This document shows positions 51,841 to 60,235 of a stretch of 64,000 bases of DNA, one piece after another; positions within the stretch are counted from its first letter, which is position 1, and each line of letters opens with the position of its first letter. Origin of the DNA: Sinomonas mesophila (GTDB taxonomy: Bacteria > Actinomycetota > Actinomycetes > Actinomycetales > Micrococcaceae). Below the pieces are notes generated by a model. That model was not told the origin of the DNA. It saw only the letters and a list, made by a program, of their open reading frames with translations, and did not search any database. The translations under genes and the position numbers were made by a program. The stretch covers positions 190,585 to 254,584 of the forward strand of contig NZ_KV908323.1 in assembly GCF_001999765.1 (NCBI RefSeq), given 5' to 3'.

Positions 51841-53546
51841 CGGGCGCGAAAGATTCCGCGGCGAGTGATTACGTCGTCGTCGGCGGCGGGATCAACGCGA
51901 TGGTCGCCGCCGCCCGGCTCGCCGGGGCCGGCTTCTCCGTGACCCTCGTCGAGGAGAGGGACCGCCTCGGCGGGTTCATCGACTCCGGCGAGCTCACCGT
52001 GCCCGGCTTCGTCCACGACACCTTCTCCTCGTGGCACCCGCTGTTCGTGGCCAGTCCGGCGTTCGCGGAGCTCGGCCCCGAGCTCGCCGAGTGCGGCCTC
52101 ACCTACCGCAACACCGAGGATGCCGGGCTCGACGCCGTGACGGCCAGCGTGGATGCGGCCCCCGGCGGCGGGGAGCGGGCGGCCATCGCCTACCGGGACC
52201 CGGAGCGCACGGCGGCCGCGTTCGAGCACGCCGAGGACGCTGCGGCGTACGCGCGCATGCTCGAGGAGCTCGGCGAGCGCTCCGGCCTTGTGTTCGGCGC
52301 GCTCGGGACCGAGCTCCGCTCGTGGAAGGCGCTCAGGCTCGGCCTCTCGGCGCTCCGCCCCGGCCTGCGGGCCGCGGAGCGGCTCGCGCGGGACAGCCTC
52401 ATGAGCGGGCGCAACCTCACGCGGCTGCGGTTCAGGGGCTGGGAGGCGGACCAGCTCTGGGCGCCCTGGCTCCTGCACGCCGGGCTCGGGCCCGACCACG
52501 CGACCGGCGGCGTCATGCTGCCGCTCATGGCGCTCACGATGCACGGCGTCGGCCTGCCCGTCGTGGAGGGTGGGGCCGGGCGCTTCGTGGAGGCCTTCGC
52601 CCGGCTCCTCGCCCGGCGCGGCGTCCGGGTGGAGCTCGGGCTCCCGGTGGAGCGCATCGCCGTCCGGGGCGGACGCGCCGTCGCCGCGGAGACCGCCGTC
52701 GAGCGCTTCGAGGCGCGGCGCGGCGTCCTGGCCTCCACCTCCCCGCAGGCGCTCTACACCGCCCTCCTCCCGGAGGCCGCCGTCCCGGGACAGATGCGCG
52801 GCCAGGCCGCGGCCTACCGGCCCGGGCGGGCGGCGATGCAGATCCACGTCGCCCTCGACTCCCCGCCGGCCTGGACCGATTCCCGGCTGGCTTCCGTGCC
52901 GCTCGTGCACCTCTCGGACGGCTCGGGGAGCACCGGCGTCGCGTGCGCGCAGGCGGAGGCGGGCCTGCTGCCCGCCCGGCCGACCGTCGTCGTCGGCCAA
53001 CAGTGTCTCCTGGACCCCTCCCGGGCCCCGGAGGGCAAGGCAACGCTGTGGCTCCAGCTGCAGGAGCTCCCGTTCCGACCCGCGGGCGACGCGGCCGGGG
53101 AGCTGGACGTGAGCGACGGGTGGACGCCCGAGCTCGCGCGCGGGTTCGCGGAGCGGGTCCTGGCCCGGATCGAGGCCTTCGCGCCCGGGCTGCGCTCGTC
53201 CGTCCTCGGGATTAAGGTCATCTCGCCTGTGGACCTCCAGGCCGCGAATCGCAACGCCGTCGACGGCGACCCGTACGGCGGCTCAGCCGAGCTGTTCCAG
53301 AACCTCCTCTGGCGGCCGCTCCCCGCCGCGGCGCACCACCGGACGGCGGTCGAGGGGCTGTGGCACATCGGCGCGTCGACGCACCCCGGCCCGGGGCTCG
53401 GCGGGGGCTCGGGCTACCTCGTGGCCGGGCAGATTCTCGCGGGCGCGAGGCGACGGACCCGGCGTCGTCCGTCTTCCCCCGACGACGCCGGGCGCGCGGC
53501 GTCGTCGGGAACGGAAACCGCCGACCCATATGTGCTGAAACATTGA
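51837..53546 (+). CDS. phytoene desaturase-like FAD oxidoreductase
   Basis: The protein has 569 residues from a GTG overlapping the StyA2B stop. The FAD-binding motif VVVGGGINAMVAAARLAGAG and the C-terminal HIGASTHPGPGLGGGSGYLV define the COG1233/crtI-like group. No carotenoid genes are nearby. Being translationally coupled to the StyA2B gene, it probably oxidises an indole-derived intermediate, which is inference from position. A basic, Ser/Pro-rich tail follows the FAD domain. Confidence 0.85.
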   Translation: MTGAKDSAASDYVVVGGGINAMVAAARLAGAGFSVTLVEERDRLGGFIDSGELTVPGFVHDTFSSWHPLFVASPAFAELGPELAECGLTYRNTEDAGLDAVTASVDAAPGGGERAAIAYRDPERTAAAFEHAEDAAAYARMLEELGERSGLVFGALGTELRSWKALRLGLSALRPGLRAAERLARDSLMSGRNLTRLRFRGWEADQLWAPWLLHAGLGPDHATGGVMLPLMALTMHGVGLPVVEGGAGRFVEAFARLLARRGVRVELGLPVERIAVRGGRAVAAETAVERFEARRGVLASTSPQALYTALLPEAAVPGQMRGQAAAYRPGRAAMQIHVALDSPPAWTDSRLASVPLVHLSDGSGSTGVACAQAEAGLLPARPTVVVGQQCLLDPSRAPEGKATLWLQLQELPFRPAGDAAGELDVSDGWTPELARGFAERVLARIEAFAPGLRSSVLGIKVISPVDLQAANRNAVDGDPYGGSAELFQNLLWRPLPAAAHHRTAVEGLWHIGASTHPGPGLGGGSGYLVAGQILAGARRRTRRRPSSPDDAGRAASSGTETADPYVLKH

Positions 53547-53571
53547 CGACCGTCAAATAAACAAATATCGT
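53543..53571 (+). promoter_or_regulatory. AAHS transporter promoter with perfect TTGACGacCGTCAA operator
   Basis: TTGACG (53543-53548) as -35 and TATCGT (53566-53571) as -10, spacer 17, precede the transporter. The palindrome TTGACGacCGTCAA is exact and covers the -35 box. This is the best match among four sites and defines the consensus. It overlaps the last codons of the FAD oxidoreductase gene. Confidence 0.7.
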
Positions 53572-53618
53572 GCTGTGGTGACGGAAGTCACAAGTTCGCG
53601 CTCGATGAGGAGACTCCT

Positions 53619-54947
53619 ATGGCCGCTGCGCCGTCATCCGCCGCCCTCGGGACCCGGGCATCCGCCTGGCCGGTCCCGAAGGCCACCACCAACCGCGTCC
53701 TGTTCTGCTGCTGGCTCGCCATCCTCGCGGAGGGCTACGACGTCGGCGTCCTCGGCGCCGTCCTGCCCTCCCTCGCCGAGTACGGCGACTGGAGCCTCAC
53801 CCCGCTCCAGCTCGGCGGGCTCGGCTCCTACGCGCTCGTGGGCATGCTCATCGGCGCCATGTGCATCGGCACGCTGTCCGACCTCTTCGGCCGCCGCCGC
53901 ATGCTCGCCGTCTCGATGATCATCTTCACGCTTACCCAGCTCGGCGCCGCGCTCGCGCCGACGCCCGAGGTGTTCGGCCTGTTCCGCCTCCTCGGCGGCC
54001 TCGGCATGGGCGGCATCATCCCCGTCGCCGCCGCGCTCACGATCGAGTACTCCGCGCCGGCGAAGCGCTCCTTCAACTACGGCCTCATGTACTCGGGCTA
54101 CTCGCTGGGCATCGTCGTCTCTGCCCTGTGCGCGCTCTCGTTCCTGCCCACGCTTGGGTGGCGCTGGGTGATCGGCTTCGGCGCGGTGCCGATCGTCATC
54201 CTGCCGCTCATCATGGCCCTCGTGCCCGAGTCGCTCGAGTACCTCGTCTCCAAGGGGCGCAAGGAGAAGGCGCAGGCGCTCGCCGGCAGGCTCGGGATCG
54301 CTCCGTTTGTGGCCGAGGACTGGGCGCCGGCCCCGGACGCCGGCAAGGCCGCCGGCGCGACCTGGAAGAGCGTCCTGACCACGATGTTCTCCCGCCGCTA
54401 CGGCGTCGCGACGGTGTGCTTCTGGGTCTCGCTCTTCTGCGGCCTGCTCCTCGTGTACGGCCTCAACACGTGGCTCCCGGCCATCATGAAGAAGGCCGGC
54501 TACGACCTCGGCTCGTCGCTGACGTTCCTGCTCGTCTTCTCGCTCGCCTCGGCGGTCGGCGGCCTCGTGATCGGCCGGATCGCCGACCGGTACGGCAAGA
54601 AGCTCGTGCTCGTCCTCTTCTACGCGCTCGGCGCGGTGGGCATCCTGCTGCTCATGTTCCCGGGCAGCCTGCTCGTGAACTACCTCTTCGTCGCGGTTGC
54701 CGGTGTCGGGTCGATCTCGACCTCCCTCGTGCTGACCGGCTGGGTCGCCGACTACTACCCGGCGCACAGCCGCGGCACGGCCACCGGGTGGGCGCTCTCC
54801 TTCGCCCGCGTCGGCGCGATCGCCGGGCCGATGATCGGCGGCGTCATCGCGGCGGCGCAGCTGCCGTTCCAGTGGAACTTCATCATCTTCGCGGCCATCG
54901 GCCTGGTCGCGGCGGCGGCGGTGTCGCTCATCCCGAAGAAGGCCTGA
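53619..54947 (+). CDS. AAHS-family aromatic acid/H+ symporter
   Basis: The protein has 442 residues, 12 helices, and the AAHS signatures: Asp in AILAEGYDVGVLGAVLPSL, GTLSDLFGRRRML, GMGGIIPVAAALTIEYSAP and NTWLPAIMKKAGYDLGSSL, in short stretches. BenK, PcaK and relatives import benzoate, 4-hydroxybenzoate or similar acids with protons. Anthranilate or a related acid is the likely substrate in view of the shared operator. GAGGAGACTCCT precedes the ATG. A strong terminator follows. Confidence 0.9.
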   Translation: MAAAPSSAALGTRASAWPVPKATTNRVLFCCWLAILAEGYDVGVLGAVLPSLAEYGDWSLTPLQLGGLGSYALVGMLIGAMCIGTLSDLFGRRRMLAVSMIIFTLTQLGAALAPTPEVFGLFRLLGGLGMGGIIPVAAALTIEYSAPAKRSFNYGLMYSGYSLGIVVSALCALSFLPTLGWRWVIGFGAVPIVILPLIMALVPESLEYLVSKGRKEKAQALAGRLGIAPFVAEDWAPAPDAGKAAGATWKSVLTTMFSRRYGVATVCFWVSLFCGLLLVYGLNTWLPAIMKKAGYDLGSSLTFLLVFSLASAVGGLVIGRIADRYGKKLVLVLFYALGAVGILLLMFPGSLLVNYLFVAVAGVGSISTSLVLTGWVADYYPAHSRGTATGWALSFARVGAIAGPMIGGVIAAAQLPFQWNFIIFAAIGLVAAAAVSLIPKKA

Positions 54948-54952
54948 GCGGC

Positions 54953-54994
54953 GCGGCGCACGACGGCGGGTGCCCACCCGCCGTCGTGCGCCGC
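54953..54994. terminator. intrinsic terminator after the AAHS transporter
   Basis: A perfect 18-bp stem GCGGCGCACGACGGCGGG / CCCGCCGTCGTGCGCCGC with a 6-base loop begins 6 bases after the stop. Confidence 0.88.
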
Positions 54995-55036
54995 ACCCCT
55001 CCAGGGCGGGGTCAGTGTCCAGGGGTAAGAAGCCTC

Positions 55037-55525
55037 ATGTATATGCGGACCTTCGCCTCCGCCTGGGCTGATAGCCGTCTAATCGCGCAACAGCCCTGTT
55101 GCGCTATTGGGGTGGGGGCACATCACGGTCCTGTTGGACAAGTTCCGCGACAGCGAGCTGCGGTACTGGTACGCGGCTAAGGCGGCCGAGAACGGCTGGT
55201 CCAGGGCAGTGCTCGAGCACCACATCCTCACCAGGCTCCACACCCGGCCGGGACCGCGCCGAACAACCTCGAGGCGCGCCTGCCGGGGGAGGGGACGGAC
55301 ATGGCACGGGAGGTCGCCAAGGACCCGCTGGTGCTGGACTTCCTTGGCCTGACAGAGGAGGCCGACGAGCGGGCCATGGAAGGGGCCATGACGCTTCGTA
55401 TGTCCCAGACCCTTGCCGAATTCGTCCCGGGTTTCGCCTTCGTCGGACGCCAGCACCGGCTGAGCATCGAAGGCGACGAGGACTACTTCATCGATCTCCT
55501 GCTGTTCCACTTCCCGACCCATAGG
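55037..55525 (+). pseudogene. YhcG/DUF1016 PD-(D/E)XK nuclease, 5' part, frameshifted
   Basis: Three frames together read through a DUF1016 protein: MYMRTFASAWADSRLIAQQ, then WGHITVLLDKFRDSELRYWY, then AREVAKDPLVLDFLGLTEEA and DLLLFHFPTHR. At least two frameshifts (near 55104 and 55250) break it, and the coding sequence stops at 55524-55525 where a recombinase element begins. YhcG-like proteins often accompany restriction or mobile systems. Confidence 0.75.
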
Positions 55526-55623
55526 TTTAACTGCACTAAAAGGCCCTTTGGGGGCCGAGGCGGAACGGCTCGTGACCTATGGGTCGCTAGCGCAAGCGGC
55601 GTAGGGCAAAAGCTTCAGCCTAT

Positions 55624-57921
55624 TCATTGGTCGGTCAGGTCTGCGCCTGCTTGGAGACGTTCTCCGATCTGCGTCGCTTGGGCCTTCTTCTCCCTGATGT
55701 GCCGCAGGGATTCTTCGAGGGCGGCTACTTCGCCCAGCCAGGTCTTCTGCCGGGCCTCGTCGATGCGTTCGAGGGTCTTGGCCTCGATCTCCTGCAGCCT
55801 AGGCATCTGGTTGGGGTCGACCTGGAGCATCGGGCAGCGGACGCAGGCGTGCTCGTGGATGCAAGGGGTTCCGTAGGGGCGGTGGCAGGTTCCGAGGGCG
55901 ACGCGCCGGAGGGTGAAGTGGTTCTCGAATTCGGCCCATTCCTCGGCGGTGGGGTCCCGGTACTCGTGCGCTGGTCTGGACATGCGCCGCTTGTCGATGA
56001 AGGTCCGGTAGTTCCTGATCACCTGCTCGGGGTAGACGGCGACGTAGCCCTGGGTGGTGTCGAGGCTGAGATGTCCCAGCAGGTGCTGGGCGATGTGGAT
56101 CGGCAGCCCGCTGTTGACGGTCTCGGTCGCGAAGATGCGGCGCAGGTCGTGCGGGGTGAATTCCAGGGGCGTGCCGTCGACGTCTGTCAGATTGGCTCTG
56201 CTTGCTGTGTATTGGAGCAGCAGGCGGGCCGTTGATGTGGGGAGGACTCGGGGTGCTCCGCCGAATCGGACCTGGAACAGATGCGGGAGCTTGGACCCCC
56301 AGTGGCGTTCCAGCTGGTCGAAGCGGCTGATGAGGGGCAAGGTGCCGTCAGGCCCCCTGACTCGGCGGATGACGGCGGCCAGGACGGAGGCGAGTTCCGG
56401 TGAGGCCGGGATGAGCCGTTCCCTATCGCTCTTGGACGGCGCCTCTTGCAGGAGGACGGTCATTTCGCCTCCTGGGGGGAGGTAGCGGCGGATGGACGTG
56501 TGGGTCAGCTCGACGAGCTCCTCGACGCGCAGTCCTGTCAGCCGGAGGACCTCGATGACTGCCCAGGACCAGAATGCCCTTTCTTCGCTCCGGTGCAGGC
56601 GGATGACGGAGTCGGTCTCGATATCCTCCACGGACGGCCGTGAGTTCTCTCCGTAGAAGCCGCGCACGACCCCGGCGGTACGTCTTCTCCCCGACGGAGA
56701 AGAGACCTCCCTCCTCGGCCTGCGAGGCTGCCTCGAGCAGGGCCGCGGTGTGGCGGTGTTCCTTTTCGGCGGCGGCCGTGAGGGCGCTCAGCCACGGTGC
56801 CAGAGTGCGGGTGCGCTGGTGCATCCGGGCCCGTGTCCCGTGCTTCTGCTTGGTCAGCCCGGTGGTTTCCGCGGCGCTGACGGGAGACGGACAGGCCCAG
56901 GCCGCCCATCGCTCGGGGTCGATGACCGCCCACTCCGCCAGGTCAAGGTAGAAACCTCGCACCGTGGTCAGGTGGATGAAGTAGTCACGTCGTTCCCTCC
57001 CTCCGGGCAGGAAGCGCAGCCGCTCTTCCAGGCCGCCGCGACGTGGGCCGGCAGACTGATCGCGGCCAGCCCCGGGTTGTGGCGTTCGATGTCCGACCAG
57101 AAGTTCCTGACCAGCACGCGGACCAGATTGGCCAGGGTCTGGTAGTCAACCGCGGCCGAACGTTCCGTGAGGTAGTCGATGAAGAGTGAGCGGATGGCCG
57201 GGTTGGAGATGCCGCGCGCGTCGACGAGCTCGGTGACGCTGAGCTGGCCCTTCAGCAGCAGCGCACTGGACTCGGCGGGCTCCCCGGCAAGCGCACCGCA
57301 GCCCTGAAGAGCCTTCCAGGCGACGCCTGTCGCTCTGCTTCTGCCCCGGAGTGCTTTCCATTCGGCCTCGACTTGGAGGAACTGTGACGCGGTGACCTGC
57401 AGGAGGGGTCTGTCGATGCGGATCCGCAGGAGGGTCAGCGCGTTCAGGGCCAGCATGTGCGAGGTCTTCGAGAGCTCGAGGGTCCTCAGCCATGCATCCA
57501 GGCGAGTGAAGGTATCGGAGTCGACGACAGATCTGTAGGTGATGAACAGGTGTGGGGGAGTGGCGGTGCGCAGCCATGCCATGGACGGGCGCACGACCTC
57601 GAGCGCGACCAGGGCGATGGAGGCGCTTCCCTGCAGGGACCTGCGATAGGGGTTGCTGAGCCCCTGCTGCCCCCATCCCATTCCGGCCTCGTCGCATCCT
57701 GCGGCTTCCCAACGCTGTTGCCAGTCATCGCCAGGGAAGGAACTGAGCCACTCCAAGAGGCAGGCCAGTCCGCGGGCACGCTCACCGCGGCGCTTGGGTG
57801 GGTCATCCAGCCGTTCCGCTGCCAGTGCGATGATCTCCTCGGCTGTCAGAAGGGCCCCGGGCGGAGCTACCGCCGGCGCGGAGCCCGCGCTGACACCCTC
57901 CTTTGTCGCCGTCGCCATCAT
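55624..57921 (-). pseudogene. large tyrosine recombinase, broken by two frameshifts
   Basis: Three overlapping frames join into one protein of about 760 residues starting MMATATKEGVSAG. The shifts lie near 56980 (between CASCPEGGND and DYFIHLTTVRGFYLDLAE) and in the CCCC run at 56670-56673 (between GLFSVGEKTYRR and VVRGFYGENSRP). The C-terminal part holds the catalytic set: Arg in LTGLRVEELVEL, HDLRRIFATE, HLLGHLSLDTTQGY. A Cys-rich stretch (CIHEHACVRCPM) follows. It resembles the large recombinases of Tn554-like or actinobacterial integrase elements. Confidence 0.8.
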
Positions 57922-57949
57922 CGTCCCCCCCGAAAATGTCCAGCAGATC

Positions 57950-58108
57950 GGAGGGGCTGTACCCCCATGCAGTGCTCGTCTCGGCCGGCCCGGGGAGCAC
58001 AGCGCCGACCTCGCCGTAGAGCTCGGGTACAGCCAGGAGGACCGCGAGAGGCTGTTCGACGACGGCATCATCAGCTTGTCCGCATCGTCGGCTCATGCCG
58101 GGGCCTAA
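57950..58108 (+). pseudogene. possible C-terminal fragment of a CaiB/BaiF CoA-transferase
   Basis: The plus strand reads LGRPGEHSADLAVELGYSQ and DRERLFDDGII before a stop, which resembles the class III CoA-transferase end (LGEHTDEVLxELGY...DGVI). Nothing upstream in frame supports the rest of such a gene. It lies within the recombinase element near its right end and could be captured passenger DNA. Confidence 0.35.
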
Positions 58109-58149
58109 CACCTCGGTGCCGGCGACATCGCTCAGTTAGTGCGGTCAAC

Positions 58150-58330
58150 GGGCTTCGTCGTGGTCGAGCTCAAGTCCGGCAAGTCCCGTCCCGAGCACCT
58201 CGGTTATGCGCAGCGGGACGTTATGTGGCGGTGGTGGGGAGTCTCAGGAGGGTTGCCACCGACTCTGGGGAGTGCCGGCGCGGCGATTCTAGGATCGAAT
58301 GCCGTCGAGGTCCAACGTCACAAGGAGTCC
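58150..58330 (+). pseudogene. YhcG/DUF1016 nuclease, 3' part
   Basis: After the element the reading resumes GFVVVELKSGKSRPEHLGYAQ, the PD-(D/E)XK core of DUF1016, then needs a frameshift near 58225 to continue YVAVVGSLRRVATDS. The tail decays after that. It completes the gene begun at 55037. Confidence 0.7.
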
Positions 58331-58374
58331 CTGTCCGATTCGGTGGGTTGCCAGTCTGGCTTCGCCCCGCCAAT

Positions 58375-58926
58375 CTAGGACTCCTTCTCTGAGAGGCCTA
58401 GTTTTGCGCAGACGCTTGAGTCGCCAGGAATGACGGCAGCTTGTCCGTCCCAGACGCAGACCGTCAATGGATGCGGGACGGGATGTGAGAAAGTGGGGTC
58501 CTCTTGGCCTGGGCCGTCGGGCACACCGCTGGGCAGGTTCGCGTCAAGTGCATGCTGGGCCCAGAGATCACTGCAGACAGAGATTGCGTCTTCGATCGCG
58601 ATCAATGGGTCCGGCCTAGGCTCGGGTCCGAGGTTTCCCGCCGTCATGGTCACCAATGCGCCCGGGAAGGAACTTCCGTTCCGCTCCGCTCTGGCGAAGC
58701 ATTTGATCTGGTATTTGTCGGTGACGGGAGCGTTGAGGAGGACGACGGTTCCACCGGTCAGGGCCAAGCTCAGCGCAAGGAATGGAATTGCCACCTTGGC
58801 TACGTGGATCTTCTTGAAGTATCGATTCGTGGGAGTGCCCGCGCGTGGTGCTTCCACCAGCATCTGTCGAATCGCGGCGCTCCGCCGTTCGGTGAAAACT
58901 CGTGTATCGCCTTCATGGGAACTCAT
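58375..58926 (-). CDS. putative membrane protein coupled to ECF sigma, possible anti-sigma factor
   Basis: The protein has 183 residues: a cytoplasmic N-terminus of about 45 residues, one transmembrane helix (VAIPFLALSLALTGGTVVLL) and an extracellular part with several Cys residues (IKCFARAE, AISVCSDLWAQ, LTVCVWDGQAAV, SVCAKLG). The ATG overlaps the sigma factor stop (ATGA). Position and topology suggest an anti-sigma factor, but no zinc HxxxCxxC anti-sigma motif is visible. Confidence 0.65.
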   Translation of the reverse strand: MSSHEGDTRVFTERRSAAIRQMLVEAPRAGTPTNRYFKKIHVAKVAIPFLALSLALTGGTVVLLNAPVTDKYQIKCFARAERNGSSFPGALVTMTAGNLGPEPRPDPLIAIEDAISVCSDLWAQHALDANLPSGVPDGPGQEDPTFSHPVPHPLTVCVWDGQAAVIPGDSSVCAKLGLSEKES

Positions 58927-59531
58927 CGCAGTCTTCCGTCCACGTCTTGTTCTTGTAAGGGGCTGATGGAGGCACTTTCAAGCAATCGGGCCAGCCGATG
59001 TTTGGCTCGCGAGAGTCGGGATTTCACGGTTCCTAGAGGTATGTTCAGCACTCCAGCGATGTCAGCCAGAGAGAGTCCTCCCAAGATGCCGAGGGCAAGG
59101 ATTTCCCTGTCAGGACGGCGGAGAGACTGGAAGGCCATCCGAATCTGACGGGACTGTCTCTGCCGATCGATGTCTTCCGCGACGGAGTCAGCTGGGTCCG
59201 CAATCGGTATGTCACCCGGAATCTTGGCAAGGAGTCGGCTGTAACGCCAGGTGGAGCGGAGATGATTTCTTGCCACGTTGTTCGTCGTGGCGAGCAGCCA
59301 TGGTAGGAGGGACCCGTTGACTACTCGGACCTTGTTTCGGCACCTCCAGCATTCCAAGAAGACCATTGCTGTTGCGTCCTCCGCATCCTGAGAGGAACGA
59401 ATGAGCCGCTGGCTGTAATTGAAGACACGGTCGCGGTAGCGATCAAAGACCTGCCCGAAAGCCTCCCCCTCCCCGTTGAGGACGAGAGACCAAAGTGCTG
59501 TGTCCGACGCCTTGGTGTCCACCTGTCTCAT
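58923..59531 (-). CDS. ECF-type RNA polymerase sigma factor
   Basis: The protein has 202 residues from the ATG at 59531. Region 2 is visible as FGQVFDRYRDRVFNYSQRLI and SQDAEDATAMVFLECWR, and region 4 as LRRPDREILALGILGGLSLA and IAGVLNIPLGTVKSRLSRAK. The frame is open 126 codons further upstream without a start codon other than a GTG at 59675; that part encodes an I36-like domain. Codon use is less GC-rich than in the flanking core genes, suggesting acquisition. Confidence 0.88.
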   Translation of the reverse strand: MRQVDTKASDTALWSLVLNGEGEAFGQVFDRYRDRVFNYSQRLIRSSQDAEDATAMVFLECWRCRNKVRVVNGSLLPWLLATTNNVARNHLRSTWRYSRLLAKIPGDIPIADPADSVAEDIDRQRQSRQIRMAFQSLRRPDREILALGILGGLSLADIAGVLNIPLGTVKSRLSRAKHRLARLLESASISPLQEQDVDGRLR

Positions 59532-59639
59532 ACCTGTTAATGTCCGGCACACGAAGACTGGTTCCACGTCTGCATGAACTTCCTCCTGACTGCGCTGCTG
59601 GCAGGCTGCTGAGGCAGCCTGCCAGCACGAATAGGTCAG

Positions 59640-59961
59640 CAGCAGCTGTAGGGTCGTAGTCAGGTAGAAGATCACCGATGACGCGCGGTCGTTAAACCCA
59701 ACATTGGCCAGATTTGATCGGCAGTCGTAGTACCCGTAGTAGGCCCCATACCAATTGATGTCTTCGTATAGGCGAATCTGACATCCGTTGGCCCCACTGA
59801 AAGACGAATATTGATCGTTGTGGGGAACGCTTCCATAGGAGTACGAATAGAACTGTCCGTAACAAACGTAGGAGTTGTATGTTGTTGGAATCCAGACGCT
59901 TTCAGGAGTCTACCCATAGGGCAGCGCGTGAACAATAGGTGGACAATAGACGGGAAGCCAT
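59640..59961 (-). pseudogene. peptidase inhibitor I36-like domain, start frameshifted
   Basis: Reading the minus strand from after a TAG at 59912-59910, the frame encodes VCYGQFYSYSYGSVPHNDQY, GANGCQIRLYEDINWYGAYY and GFNDRASSVIFY, the pattern of I36/SMPI and crystallin-like secreted domains (GCxxLYEDxNxxG...NDRASSV). An ATG with GGAGGTGAA exists at 59961 but opens a different frame (MASRLLSTYCSRAALWVDS). The domain runs on in frame into the ECF sigma gene without a stop. Confidence 0.45.
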
Positions 59962-59970
59962 TTCACCTCC

Positions 59971-60180
59971 GCCAACACAGTCCGAGGGTGAGAAAGTCTG
60001 GGGCAGCAGGCTCCTGATGCCCCAGACCGTGCCTCTGGCAACATTCGATCTTCCCCGGCACTGGATCCTGTCAGTCTGTGATGAGCACGTCTGGAACTCA
60101 CCAACACGGCCAGTCCGCCTGCCGCGGCATGATCGATAGTCCTGCGGCAGAGGCTCTGGTGGTGAAGCCCTTCCATAACG
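59971..60180. other. gap without supported gene
   Basis: Only short frames of atypical composition are seen between the I36-like fragment and the palindrome before the truncated recombinase. No tRNA, promoter or repeat is recognised. Confidence 0.4.
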
Positions 60181-60228
60181 CTCCAGCCTTGGGTTGTGGC
60201 GCACAAGCGCCACAACCCAAGGCTGGAG
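60181..60228. repeat. perfect 22-bp inverted repeat upstream of the truncated recombinase
   Basis: Two 22-base arms (beginning CTCCAGCCTTGGG and ending CCCAAGGCTGGAG) are exact inverted copies around an ACAA loop, ending 7 bases before the recombinase ATG. It could be an element end, a recombination site or a terminator-like hairpin that limits read-in to the gene. Confidence 0.85.
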
Positions 60229-60235
60229 GGCTGTC

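Larger units (their letters stand above)
55525..58150. mobile_element. 2.6-kb tyrosine recombinase element inserted in the YhcG gene
   Basis: The left end reads GTTTAACTGCACTAAA and the right end, on the minus strand, GTTGACCGCACTAAC, forming imperfect terminal inverted repeats. Removing 55525-58149 (or 55526-58150) joins CCGACCCATAG to GGGCTTCGTC and restores the YhcG frame as FHFPTHRGFVVVELKSG. A GACCCATAGGT/ACCTATGGGTC inverted repeat spans the left junction (55516-55580). Inside are one broken large recombinase and a coding fragment at the right end. Confidence 0.75.

Noticed and set aside
53578-53591. GTGACGGAAGTCAC palindrome after the AAHS promoter
   Set aside because: It has symmetric arms but does not match the regulon consensus spacing and occurs only once; a second operator cannot be supported.
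57803-58111. 102-residue minus-strand frame near the recombinase start
   Set aside because: It contains a run of Asp/Gly codons from GC-rich DNA and overlaps the recombinase start and the CoA-transferase-like fragment; no family resemblance is seen.
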